From: Acidobacteriota bacterium
GTDB taxonomy: Bacteria; Acidobacteriota; UBA890; WLXD01
Direction of reading: 5' to 3'
Length of the DNA stretch: 64,000 nt
NCBI GenBank assembly: GCA_012103255.1
Contig: WLXD01000001.1
Span: 868,001 to 932,000 of the forward strand
The position numbers and the translations under genes were made by a program. This document shows positions 1 through 8,628 of the stretch, in pieces. Below the pieces are notes generated by a model. The model ran no database searches. It was not told where the DNA came from and was given only the letters and a program-made list of their open reading frames with translations. Numbering within the stretch: position 1 is the stretch's first letter; every line of letters begins with the position of its first letter.

Positions 1-267
1 GCCATGTCGGAAGATCCGGAAGTCAGCTCCGTCGAAGCGGTTGAGGCCGTCTATCGTTCCGATCCAGACGAAGCCCTGGTCGTCCTGCAACACCGCGAAA
101 GTGGTGTTGCTCGAGAGCCCACGACGAGTGTCGATCGCCTGCACGCCGTAGTTGAGCGCCACCTCGGCCGCAGGACTTGTAGAGGTCTGGGCGGCCGCGC
201 CTGCAGCACTCGCGAGCGTCGCGGCTGCGGCCACCGCGCGCAGACCGCAGGCGGGGGGGCAGTTCAT
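1..267 (-). CDS. Two-component regulator propeller-domain sensor (N-terminal fragment, runs off the left edge)
   Basis: The minus strand reads an open frame of 89 codons from ATG at 267 to the window edge, with an in-frame TGA at 274-276 fixing the start. It begins with an Ala-rich signal peptide ending near AAAQ. This is followed by DTRRGLSSNTTFAVLQDDQGFVWIGTIDGLNRFDG (quoted in pieces: RGLSSNTTF, DDQGFVWIGT, DGLNRFDG), the signature of the first blade of Reg_prop (YvrE/HTCS-type) periplasmic propellers. Such propellers are usually the sensor part of histidine kinases, GGDEF proteins or transcription factors; the output domain lies outside the window. It is divergent from the propeller gene starting at 440. 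Confidence 0.8.
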   Translation of the reverse strand, partial: MNCPPACGLRAVAAAATLASAAGAAAQTSTSPAAEVALNYGVQAIDTRRGLSSNTTFAVLQDDQGFVWIGTIDGLNRFDGADFRIFRHG

Positions 268-439
268 CGGGACTCAATTCGCGTCGTGGTGGTGCGCATA
301 CTCGGGTCCATTCCAGCGAGTCTCGGCACACTTGTAAAGCGGGATGAGTTCCGTACCCGTGCCGACGCCAGCCATTGTGCCGGTGTGGATCGGTATAGTG
401 TCGGCGCATTCCCCGCGCCCCCACCCGGAGTGGTTCCCA

Positions 440-3400
440 ATGAAGTTGTTTGTGCGTTCGCTGTTCGTGCTCCTGCTGATCGCGGCCGTCGCGTCGCTGC
501 CCGGCAATCTGGCCGTAGCGCAGGAAGAGGATTCTGAGGAAGCCGAGGGTCCGGATGTGGCGGCGCAGGTCGCTGGCCTTTCGTGGCGCGGGATTGGGCC
601 GGCCTTCATGTCGGGTCGCATCTCGGACATCCAGGTGCATCCTGACGACAAGTACACGTGGCTCGTGTCGGTGGCGTCGGGCGGGCTCTGGAAGACGACG
701 AACGGCGGTATCCACTGGAAGCCGGTTTTTGATCGATACGGCTCCTACTCGGTGGGCACAGTGACGATCGATCCAAACAACCCGCTGACCGTCTGGGTGG
801 GCACTGGGGAGAACAACAGCCAGCGCTCGGTGGCCTACGGCGACGGCATCTACAAGTCGGTAGACGGCGGCGAGTCGTTTACCAAGATGGGGCTCGAAGA
901 CTCCGAACATATCGCGCGCATCATCGTGCACCCTGAGGACTCGAACACGGTCTATGTCGCGGCGCAGGGGCCGCTATGGCGTGAGGGCGGCGATCGCGGC
1001 GTCTACGTGACCGGCGACGGCGGTGCCAACTGGAGCAAGATTCTCGAGATCAGCGACAACACGGGCGTGACCGATCTCGTGATCGACCCGCGTGACCCCG
1101 ACGTGATGTTTGCAGCGGCGTACCAGCGTCGCCGGCACCAGTGGACGTTGCTCGATGGCGGCCCGGAGGCTGGCATCTACAAGACCACCGATGGCGGCGA
1201 AAACTGGAACAGGCTCAGCCGCGGCCTCCCCAATGGCGATGTCGGCCGTATCGCGCTCGCGATCTCGCCGCAGCGGCCGGACGTTGTGTACTCGCTCATC
1301 GACGCAGCCGAGGGCCGTGGCACCTACGTGTCAATGGACGGTGGTGCCACCTGGACCAAGCGCAGCAGCTACGTGTCGGGTAGCCCGCAGTACTACCAGG
1401 AACTGATCGTCGATCCGCACGAGTTCGATCGCGTGTACTCGATGGACACGTTCGCGCAGGTGACCGAGGACGGCGGGCGCACATGGAACGCGGTGGGTGA
1501 GCAGGACAAGCACATCGACAACCATGCACTGTGGATCGATCCGGATGATGCCCGTCACCATCTCAACGGCAATGACGGTGGTCTGTACGAGAGCTTCGAT
1601 AGCGGCCAGACCTGGCGCTTCATCCCGAATCTGCCGATCACGCAGTATTACAAGATCGGTGTCGGCAACGACGCGCCCTTCTACACGGTCTGTGGCGGCA
1701 CTCAGGACAACGCCACGCACTGTGGCCCGGCCCGCACCGACACGATCAACGGCGGACGCGACGCCGACTGGTACGTGCCGGTCTTTGGTGACGGCTTCGA
1801 TCCGGTGATCGATCCCACCAACTCCGACATCATCTACGCGCAGTGGCAGCACGGCGGACTGGTTCGCTACGACGACAAGACGGGCGAGAGCATCGACATC
1901 AAGCCGCGCGAGGCGGCCGACGGTCCGCCCCTGCGCTGGAACTGGGATGCGGCGATCATCATCAGCCCGCACGACCACGAGCGGATCTACTTCGGCGCGC
2001 AGATGCTCTTTCGGAGCGACGATCGCGGCGACTCCTGGACACCGGTCAGCGGCGACCTGACCCGCCAGATCGATCGCAACACGCTCGACATCTTCGGTCG
2101 CGTCTGGGGCGTGGACTCGGTGCGGAAGAACAACTCCACATCGGTCTTCGGCGCACTGGTTTCGCTCGACGAGTCACCGCTGGTCGAAGGGCTGATCTAC
2201 ACGGGGGCCGACGACGGCCGCATCTCGATCAGCGAGGACGGCGGCGCCAATTGGCGCAGTGTGGACGCGTTCCCGGGCGTCCCCGACATGACCTACGTGA
2301 ACGACATCTTTGCGTCGCGTCACGACGCGGACACCGTCTACGCGAGTTTCAACAACCACAAGAAGGGCGACTTCGCACCGTATGTGGCGATGAGCACCGA
2401 TCGTGGCAACACGTGGACTTCGATTTCCGGCGACTTGCCGGAGCGCGGTTCCGTGTACTCGGTCAACCAGGATCACGAAGATCCGAACCTGTTGTTCGTC
2501 GGCACTGAGTTCGGCGTCTGGTACTCACCGGATGGCGGGGGCCGCTGGCTGGAGCTCGGCTCGGGCATGCCCACGATTGCCGTGCGTGATCTCGAGATCC
2601 AGCGCGAGATGAACGACCTCGTGGCTGGCACGTTTGGTCGTGGCTACTTCGTCATGGATGACTACTCACCGCTGCGCTACACCGAAGCGCCGGCCGACGA
2701 CGTGCAGGCGGCGGTCTTCCCCGTGCGCGATGCGCTCGCATACGTCCAGCGCACCCCGCTGGCGTTGGCCGGCCGCGCGTTTCAGGGCTCGGACTACTAC
2801 CTTGCCGAGAACCCCGACTTCGGTGCCACCTTCACCTACTGGGTGAAGGACACGCCGAAGACGCGTCGGTCGATCCGGCAGGCGAGCGACGCTGAACTCG
2901 CCGAGCAGGACGAAGACGTCTTCTACCCGACATGGGATGAGCTCAAGGCGGAAGATCGCGAGCACTCGCCGGCCGCCTTCCTCGTGGTGCGCGATCAGGA
3001 CGGCAACGTGGTGCGCCGCGTTCCCGCGGCGGCGCGCTCCGGCGTGCATCGGGCCACCTGGAATCTCCGCTATCCGGGCTTCCGTCCGGTTTCCGCGAAC
3101 TCGGACGGCAATGGCCCGATGGCCATGCCGGGCAGCTATACGGTCGAGGTGGTGCGCTGGTTCGACGGCCAGGTCGAGACGCTCAGCGAGCCCGTAGAGT
3201 TCAACGTCGTGGCTCTGGGGGAGCCGACCATTCCCGTTCAGGATCGCGCGGCAGTGGCAGCGTTCAACGCCGAGGTCGGCAGTTTGCAGCGGGCCATGAT
3301 GGCTACCAACGCCGTGGCCGCCGATGCTGCAGAACAGCTCACCATGATCGAGCAGGCTGTGCGCCGCCATCCGCAGGTTGACCTGGCTCTCATCGAGCGA

Positions 3401-3718
3401 GTCGAGGCCATGCGGCTCCAGCTCACGGACTTGCGCCAGGAGCTCAGCGGCGACCCGACCAAGCGGCGCCGTAGCGAACCCGAGATGCCCGGCATCATGC
3501 AGCGGCTGAACACGGTGGTAGGCGGAGCATGGTCGGTCACCTACGGGCCGACGGCGACACATCGCCAGCAGTACGCCATCGCAGCTGATGAGTTCGCGGA
3601 CCTACTGCCACGGATGCGGTCGTTCGTGGACTCCGACCTGCCCTCGCTGCAGGCACAGCTCGAGGCCGCGGGCGTTCCGTGGACTCCGGGTCGTGGCCTG
3701 CCGGACTGGCAGCGCTAG
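440..3718 (+). CDS. Secreted VPS10/sortilin-like Asp-box (BNR) beta-propeller protein
   Basis: The 1,092-residue product starts with a signal peptide (MKLFVRSLFVLLLIAAVAS...AVAQ), so export to the periplasm or cell surface is expected. At least eleven Asp-box motifs (S/T-x-D-x-G-x-x-W), for example KTTNGGIHW near residue 85, KTTDGGENW near 248, VTEDGGRTW near 340, RSDDRGDSW near 525 and SPDGGGRW near 696, define one or two large sortilin-type propellers. The last 350 residues are a mixed Ig-like/helical region without Asp boxes. Such proteins are often auto-annotated as glycosyl hydrolases, but no catalytic residues are recognisable and the substrate is unknown. I prefer ATG 440 over an upstream in-frame start because it gives the signal peptide and has GGAG at 428-431. 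Its stop shares the tetranucleotide CTAG (3715-3718) with the stop of mutY. Confidence 0.85.
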   Translation: MKLFVRSLFVLLLIAAVASLPGNLAVAQEEDSEEAEGPDVAAQVAGLSWRGIGPAFMSGRISDIQVHPDDKYTWLVSVASGGLWKTTNGGIHWKPVFDRYGSYSVGTVTIDPNNPLTVWVGTGENNSQRSVAYGDGIYKSVDGGESFTKMGLEDSEHIARIIVHPEDSNTVYVAAQGPLWREGGDRGVYVTGDGGANWSKILEISDNTGVTDLVIDPRDPDVMFAAAYQRRRHQWTLLDGGPEAGIYKTTDGGENWNRLSRGLPNGDVGRIALAISPQRPDVVYSLIDAAEGRGTYVSMDGGATWTKRSSYVSGSPQYYQELIVDPHEFDRVYSMDTFAQVTEDGGRTWNAVGEQDKHIDNHALWIDPDDARHHLNGNDGGLYESFDSGQTWRFIPNLPITQYYKIGVGNDAPFYTVCGGTQDNATHCGPARTDTINGGRDADWYVPVFGDGFDPVIDPTNSDIIYAQWQHGGLVRYDDKTGESIDIKPREAADGPPLRWNWDAAIIISPHDHERIYFGAQMLFRSDDRGDSWTPVSGDLTRQIDRNTLDIFGRVWGVDSVRKNNSTSVFGALVSLDESPLVEGLIYTGADDGRISISEDGGANWRSVDAFPGVPDMTYVNDIFASRHDADTVYASFNNHKKGDFAPYVAMSTDRGNTWTSISGDLPERGSVYSVNQDHEDPNLLFVGTEFGVWYSPDGGGRWLELGSGMPTIAVRDLEIQREMNDLVAGTFGRGYFVMDDYSPLRYTEAPADDVQAAVFPVRDALAYVQRTPLALAGRAFQGSDYYLAENPDFGATFTYWVKDTPKTRRSIRQASDAELAEQDEDVFYPTWDELKAEDREHSPAAFLVVRDQDGNVVRRVPAAARSGVHRATWNLRYPGFRPVSANSDGNGPMAMPGSYTVEVVRWFDGQVETLSEPVEFNVVALGEPTIPVQDRAAVAAFNAEVGSLQRAMMATNAVAADAAEQLTMIEQAVRRHPQVDLALIERVEAMRLQLTDLRQELSGDPTKRRRSEPEMPGIMQRLNTVVGGAWSVTYGPTATHRQQYAIAADEFADLLPRMRSFVDSDLPSLQAQLEAAGVPWTPGRGLPDWQR

Positions 3719-4845
3719 TCGACTGTCAGGAGCTCGAAAGTACGCCTCGCCGAGGCGGCCAGTGGAATCTGCGCCGCCTCGGTCGGGGTGAACCATCCGG
3801 TCTCAGGCGCGTCGCTGTGCGCAGCGCGCGTCGGCGTGCCGTTGCCGGCGTAGATCTCGCAGGTGATGCGACGATTCGTGATCCCGTGACGGATGGTGCC
3901 GGCCGCTCGCAGCGGCGATGGCTCGACACCGAGTCGGTGCGCGTACGCCCTCAGCCTCTCCTCGCGAACGGCGGGTGGCGTCTCCTCGACGATCGGCTCA
4001 GCCGTGCGCGAATCGATCGTGGGGAACTCCCACATCTCGGTGAGCACACCAACCCGTTGACCGCGCGTTAGCAGGTAGCTCCCGTCGTGCTCGATCACCG
4101 CGGCCGCTTCGATTGCCTCGTGCACCTTGGTCTGTTTCCGCACCGGCAGGAGTGCCTGTGAGCCGTCGGCACGGGCCGCGCACCCAGAACGAATCGCGCA
4201 CTCACCGCAGGTAGGGGAGCGTGGCGTACACATTCGCGCACCAAGCTCCATGAGAGCTTGTGTCACGTCGCCAGGCGGCTGCCCGTTGAGCAGTGACTCC
4301 GCTGCGGCGCGCAACACCCGTCGCGTCGCTGCCCGGGTCGGGTCATCCGCGATCGCGAAGTAGCGGCAGAGCACGCGGATCACATTGCCGTCGATGCCGA
4401 CGTGCGGAGCACCGAAGGCGATGCCGGCTACCGCTGCGGCCGTGTAGTCGCCCACGCCGGGAAGTTCGCGAAGGCCGGCGTAGCTGCGCGGGAACTCGCC
4501 CATGTCCTGCACCGCGACTGCGGCTGCGTGGAGATTCCGTGCCCGTCGGTAGTAGCCGAGGCCCGACCACTCGGCCAGCACCTCGTCGACCTCGGCTTCG
4601 GCCAGTGCTGCGACCGTGGGGAAGCGTTCCAGGAAACGCTGGTAGCGCGGGGTGACGACCTCAACCCGGGTCTGCTGCAGCATGAGTTCAGACACCAGAA
4701 TCGAGTAGGGGTCGGCGGTGCGACGCCACGGCAGGTCGCGTCGCTCCGTCGCGTACCAGCGCAGCAGCTGGTCGCCCGCTTCAACGCTGAAGCGCGGCGG
4801 CGGTGCGGCGTCAGTCGAGTCGGCCGGCATCGCGTAGTAGTCCAC
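3715..4845 (-). CDS. mutY: A/G-specific adenine DNA glycosylase
   Basis: MutY removes adenine mispaired with 8-oxoguanine in base excision repair. The 376-residue protein shows the catalytic Glu at residue 53 (VSELMLQQT), the helix-hairpin-helix LPGVGDYTAAAV at about 128-139, the catalytic Asp at 152 (GIDGNV) and the [4Fe-4S] ligands C206-X6-C213-X2-C216-X5-C222. The C-terminal 150 residues form the NUDIX-like 8-oxoG recognition domain. The start at 4845 overlaps the upstream hydrolase gene by 35 nt; an alternative ATG at 4830 would give a shorter overlap. The two genes are probably cotranscribed. Confidence 0.96.
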   Translation of the reverse strand: MDYYAMPADSTDAAPPPRFSVEAGDQLLRWYATERRDLPWRRTADPYSILVSELMLQQTRVEVVTPRYQRFLERFPTVAALAEAEVDEVLAEWSGLGYYRRARNLHAAAVAVQDMGEFPRSYAGLRELPGVGDYTAAAVAGIAFGAPHVGIDGNVIRVLCRYFAIADDPTRAATRRVLRAAAESLLNGQPPGDVTQALMELGARMCTPRSPTCGECAIRSGCAARADGSQALLPVRKQTKVHEAIEAAAVIEHDGSYLLTRGQRVGVLTEMWEFPTIDSRTAEPIVEETPPAVREERLRAYAHRLGVEPSPLRAAGTIRHGITNRRITCEIYAGNGTPTRAAHSDAPETGWFTPTEAAQIPLAASARRTFELLTVD

Positions 4846-5629
4846 GCACGAGGTGTTCGGCGGACCATTCGCCGCGCGAAACGATCTTGTGGGCCCGGTC
4901 AGCGATGCCGAGCGCCCGCGTGATCTCGCGAATCGAGCGACCTTCTTCGAGGTGGACGATTGCGCGGTTTCTAAGGCCGAGCATGCGGTCGAGCTTCTTG
5001 CCGATCTGGTGTTGGTGACTCATGTGTCGCCCGGTGTGCTGGCAGAAAAGCTCGCAGTCGGGGATGGCCAGCACGGTGCGCATGGACTGGATCATGACGC
5101 CGATGTCTTCGTATTCGAATGCCCGCGATACCCGATCGGTGAGATACAGGTCGCCGCTGAATACCCAGTTCTGATCCGGCTCATGCAACACGACATGATC
5201 GTGGGCGTGGCCGGGCGTGTGAACTACACGGAAGCTGAACCGGCGGGTCGACACTTCGTCGTCGAGGGTGGACGTCTCGAGCCCCGCGGGCTGTCCCCAG
5301 ATAACCTTGCGATAGGTAGGCAGTGCTTTGGGCGCCGCGGTGGCTGCCTGGCCCGAGTGATGCATCAACGGGATGACGCCGAGCCTGTCTGCGACGAATG
5401 CCGCATTGCCGATGTGATCTTCGTGGTGATGGGTAAGCACCACCTGGTCGATATCGTGCTCCTCGATGATTCCGGCAACGCACTCGCGCGCATGTCGGGG
5501 ACCGGTGTCGATCAGGGTGCCGTCCACCACATACACGCCCACGCGCATCGGGCGTGCGCCCGGGACGGCACGTTCGATCTCGTAGAAAGTCACCGGTCCG
5601 TGGTCGGACCGTTCGCAGTGGGTCGCCAT
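4811..5629 (-). CDS. MBL-fold metallo-hydrolase
   Basis: This is a metallo-beta-lactamase-fold hydrolase of about 272 residues. It carries the HxHxDH zinc motif as THHHEDHIG, a second metal His in HTPGHAHDHV, and a metal-bridging Asp in FSGDLYLTD. The C-terminal 70 residues are helical (LGLRNRAIVHLEEGRSIREI), as in LACTB2-like/glyoxalase-II-like hydrolases; the substrate cannot be told from sequence. The frame remains open up to 5689, but the extra 20 residues are Pro/Ser/Ala-rich, so ATG 5629 is preferred. No Shine-Dalgarno sequence decides between them. It precedes and overlaps mutY. Confidence 0.85.
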   Translation of the reverse strand: MATHCERSDHGPVTFYEIERAVPGARPMRVGVYVVDGTLIDTGPRHARECVAGIIEEHDIDQVVLTHHHEDHIGNAAFVADRLGVIPLMHHSGQAATAAPKALPTYRKVIWGQPAGLETSTLDDEVSTRRFSFRVVHTPGHAHDHVVLHEPDQNWVFSGDLYLTDRVSRAFEYEDIGVMIQSMRTVLAIPDCELFCQHTGRHMSHQHQIGKKLDRMLGLRNRAIVHLEEGRSIREITRALGIADRAHKIVSRGEWSAEHLVRGLLRDAGRLD

Positions 5630-5742
5630 CGCCTGAGCGTAGCAGGAGGTGCGGGCACTCGGCGGCGCCGGGTGACTGGGCGCGGCCATGCCGCTACGCT
5701 AGCGCGCACCAACGTTTCGTTCCGGCAATCGCGGAGTCTGCC

Positions 5743-7524
5743 ATGCGTCTTTCTCGGATCTCTGTTCTGTTCGTCGCGGCGCTTCTTGTGGTTGCGTGTC
5801 AGCCGGCGCCACCGGCGACAGACGCGGTGAGCGACGCGGAGTCGCTGGGGCAGATCGCGGACGAGATCTGGGCACGACAACTCGACAACAACGTGTATGC
5901 GCGCTTGTGGAAAGGCCTCCCCTTCGAGAGTCTCCCGGACCTGTCGTACGAGTTCGCCGAGGGCGAGGCGCAGTACGCGCAGACGGTTCTCGATCGTCTC
6001 GGCGCGATCGACGAGACCGCTCTCGATCACGACGACTGGCTCACCTGGGCGGTGTTCAAGCGCAACGCCGAGATGACAGTCGAGGGCTTCGACTTCTATT
6101 GGTACAGCAACGTGCTGACGCCCTATTCCAACGCGGTGGCCGGCCTGCGCCAGGTCTTCGCCGCGGCGGGTGTCGCTAGCCCTGAGGAGCGTCAGACGTA
6201 CCTCGACCTTCTGCGGCAGGTTCCCGGTTACGTGCAGCAGGTCGAGATGCTGGCTCGCGGCAACGTGGAGAGCGGTTTCACAGTTTCGGCGCAGAACATG
6301 CCTGCGGTGATCGGCCTCACGCGCGGTGCGATCCAGCCCGGCGAGGCTGGAATGTTTGCTGTGCCCGCCGCGCGTCTGGAAGCGAGCGAAGCCGATGAGC
6401 AACCTAGTGACGATGTAGATGCGTTTCAGGTTGAGCTGGCCAGGCTGGTTGAGGAGGAGATCAACCCGGCGCTCGAGCAGCTCGCCGAGTATCTCGAGAC
6501 CGACTACGCCGCCAGCGCCCCGGATGGCGTGGGTCTCAGCCAGTACGAACTCGGCGACGCGTACTACCGCTACCTCGTACGACTGCACACCACCATGGAC
6601 GTCACTCCTGAGGAAGTGCAGCAGATCGGCTACGAGATGATCGCCGAGATGAAAGCGGAGATGGCCGAGATCCAGGCTGCGATCGGTTTCGACGGAACGT
6701 TCGAGGAGTTCCGCGAACATATCCAGACGACACCGGACTACTACCCGGCATCGCCCGAGGAAGTCGACGAGCGCATCGAAGCGGCGGCGAATGCGTTCTA
6801 TGAGCGTCACGACGAGTTCTTCGCGCGGAAGCCCGAGGCGCCGTTTGCGGCCCGGCGTCTGAACCCAGCGCTCGAGGCATCGCAGACCTACGGGTACTAC
6901 AACCCGCCTGCCGGCAACGATCCTGCCGGCTACTACAACTTCAACGGTTCGAACCTCGATCAGCGCGCGTGGATCAACTTGAAGGGGTTGGCGTACCACG
7001 AGCTATTCCCGGGCCACCACTACCAGATCGTGCGTGTGCTCGAGGACGACAGCCTGCCCGAGGCGCGCAAGGCCATGCTGGTGACTGCCTACACGGAGGG
7101 GTGGGGGTCCTACTCGACGTTTCTCGGGCTCGAAGCCGGCATGATCGAGGATCCCATCAGCCAGTACGGCATCTACATTCTGGAGATCTTCCTGGCGAAT
7201 CGGCTCGTGCTGGATCCCGGCATGAATGCACTGGGGATGACACTCGAAGAGGCGCGGCAGTTCATGCGCGACAACACCTTCGAGTCGGAAACGCAAATTG
7301 GCACCGAGTCGTTGCGCTACTCAACCGATATGCCAGGTCAGGCGCTCGGCTACCAGATGGGCAAACGCAAGCTCATGGAAATTCGCGCTCATGCTGAAGC
7401 CGAACTCGGCGACGCGTTCGATCTACGGGCCTTCCACGAGGCCGTGCTCAGCCCCGGCGCACTCCCGATGAGCGTGCTCGAGGAGCACATCAACTGGTGG
7501 ATTGATCAGCAGCGGGTCGGCTAG
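5743..7524 (+). CDS. DUF885 family lipoprotein (putative zinc metallopeptidase)
   Basis: The 593-residue product has a lipoprotein signal peptide with lipobox LVVAC (Cys19), so it should be membrane-anchored in the periplasm. It is full length for the DUF885 family and carries the family hallmark HELFPGHH at residues 419-426, an HExxPGHH zinc-binding motif. Family members are suspected carboxypeptidase-like peptidases, although few have been tested. The ATG at 5743 starts the signal peptide directly; the upstream in-frame extension has no signal. Its stop shares CTAG (7521-7524) with the convergent downstream gene. Confidence 0.88.
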   Translation: MRLSRISVLFVAALLVVACQPAPPATDAVSDAESLGQIADEIWARQLDNNVYARLWKGLPFESLPDLSYEFAEGEAQYAQTVLDRLGAIDETALDHDDWLTWAVFKRNAEMTVEGFDFYWYSNVLTPYSNAVAGLRQVFAAAGVASPEERQTYLDLLRQVPGYVQQVEMLARGNVESGFTVSAQNMPAVIGLTRGAIQPGEAGMFAVPAARLEASEADEQPSDDVDAFQVELARLVEEEINPALEQLAEYLETDYAASAPDGVGLSQYELGDAYYRYLVRLHTTMDVTPEEVQQIGYEMIAEMKAEMAEIQAAIGFDGTFEEFREHIQTTPDYYPASPEEVDERIEAAANAFYERHDEFFARKPEAPFAARRLNPALEASQTYGYYNPPAGNDPAGYYNFNGSNLDQRAWINLKGLAYHELFPGHHYQIVRVLEDDSLPEARKAMLVTAYTEGWGSYSTFLGLEAGMIEDPISQYGIYILEIFLANRLVLDPGMNALGMTLEEARQFMRDNTFESETQIGTESLRYSTDMPGQALGYQMGKRKLMEIRAHAEAELGDAFDLRAFHEAVLSPGALPMSVLEEHINWWIDQQRVG

Positions 7525-8045
7525 GCAGCCCGTTTTTCTTCCGCCTGCTGGCTCTCGAGTGCCCGTGCGAGTTCATTGAGGGCAGCGGCCACGGGTTGTA
7601 GTTCGTCGCCACCGCGCAGACGGCATTCGCCGGAGTAGTCGCCGGACTCGAGCTTGCCGATGAACCGCTTGAGCGCGACCTGCGGGCCGACGAACTTATG
7701 CGTGACCCAAATCGCGAACGCAGCGCAGATCATCCCGAAGATCGGATACATCACGGTCATGCGTAGGGCGAGCGCCTGAAGCGGTGCGCCTACCGCCGCC
7801 TGCAGCGCAGCTGGGTCGATGTTGGTCCCCACCAGTGTCTGGATCAGGATCGAACGAAACGCTCGCACCATGAGCATCTGATTGACGACCGCTGCCGCAA
7901 TCGCGAACCCGAAGAAGTACAGCGCGTAGCGATACTGCACACGCGAGTCCTGCACCATGTTGCGAATCTTGCGGCGCTCTCTGCCGCTCGGGAGCTTCGA
8001 CATTTTGGGCGCTACCTTGTCGCTGGACGGCCGGCGTCGGGCCAT
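7521..8045 (-). CDS. Two-TM HAMP-domain membrane protein
   Basis: A 174-residue protein with a basic, Ser-rich cytoplasmic N-terminus and two membrane segments (YALYFFGFAIAAAVVNQMLMV near 40-60; MTVMYPIFGMICAAFAIWVT near 93-112). A HAMP-like linker follows: HKFVGPQVALKRFIGKLESGDYSGECRLRGGDELQPVAAALNELARAL. No kinase, cyclase or chemotaxis output domain follows, so it is a stand-alone sensor/adaptor fragment or a structural membrane protein. Stand-alone TM-HAMP proteins with the same THKFVGP start occur in other proteobacteria-like genomes, so it is not obviously truncated. Function unknown. Confidence 0.7.
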   Translation of the reverse strand: MARRRPSSDKVAPKMSKLPSGRERRKIRNMVQDSRVQYRYALYFFGFAIAAAVVNQMLMVRAFRSILIQTLVGTNIDPAALQAAVGAPLQALALRMTVMYPIFGMICAAFAIWVTHKFVGPQVALKRFIGKLESGDYSGECRLRGGDELQPVAAALNELARALESQQAEEKRAA

Positions 8046-8262
8046 TGCCGGGGTCCTGTGGAGTTACTCAAACGCAACCAATCTCGCTCAGAGCGCGCCA
8101 AAGGCCAATAGCGTCGCCAAGAGGACTGGCCAGGCAGGGTCACGGCTCATCACCGCTGTGGGCCAGACCGTCGCCAGGTCGGTCAGGATCGGTTGGTTGC
8201 GTCGCGGCGGCGCCGCGAACAAACTCGGCGGGTGATGCTCCCGGCTCGAAGAAGGAGGCGTG

Positions 8263-8628
8263 ATGGAACTCGACGAAATGCGGGAACACTTGCTTGCCAT
8301 GTCAGGCGCGGCGGAGTCGACGCCTTTCGACGAGGTCTCGCCCGTTTACAAGGTCGGCGGCAAGATCTTCGCGATCCTCTCGATTGACGCGCTGCCGCCC
8401 TTCGTCAATCTCAAGTGCGACCCTGACCGCGCGATCGAACTTCGGGAGGAACATCCCGAAGACATCCTGCCCGGCTACCACATGAACAAGCAGCACTGGA
8501 ACTCGGTGCAGTTCTCTGAGCTGCCGCCTGCGCTGGTGAAAGAACTCTGCCAGCACTCGTGGGATCTGATCGTGGCGAGCCTGACGAAGAAGGCGCGTGC
8601 GGAGCTCGAAGCCGAGCTGGCCGGCTAG
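8263..8628 (+). CDS. MmcQ/YjbR family protein
   Basis: A 121-residue protein of the MmcQ/YjbR (CyaY-like fold) family, recognised by SPVYKVGGKIFAILSI, the block around NLKCDPDRAIELREEHPEDILPGYHMNKQHWNSV and the C-terminal SWDLIVASLTKKAR. The family is sometimes called DNA-binding on structural grounds; its cellular role is not established. AAGGAGG at 8252-8258 places the ribosome on ATG 8263; the GTG at 8260 is too close. Its stop shares CTAG (8625-8628) with the convergent amidohydrolase gene. Confidence 0.88.
   Translation: MELDEMREHLLAMSGAAESTPFDEVSPVYKVGGKIFAILSIDALPPFVNLKCDPDRAIELREEHPEDILPGYHMNKQHWNSVQFSELPPALVKELCQHSWDLIVASLTKKARAELEAELAG

Noticed and set aside
5590-6999. Long minus-strand ORF (469 codons) opposite the DUF885 gene
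   Set aside because: Antisense shadow of a GC-rich gene: Arg/His-rich, no signal peptide or motif, while the plus strand has a lipobox and the HELFPGHH motif.
8088-8300. 70-codon minus-strand ORF with a hydrophobic end, between the HAMP protein and the YjbR gene
   Set aside because: It overlaps the YjbR start and ribosome-binding site and has no start with a Shine-Dalgarno sequence; probably chance in a 217-nt intergenic region.
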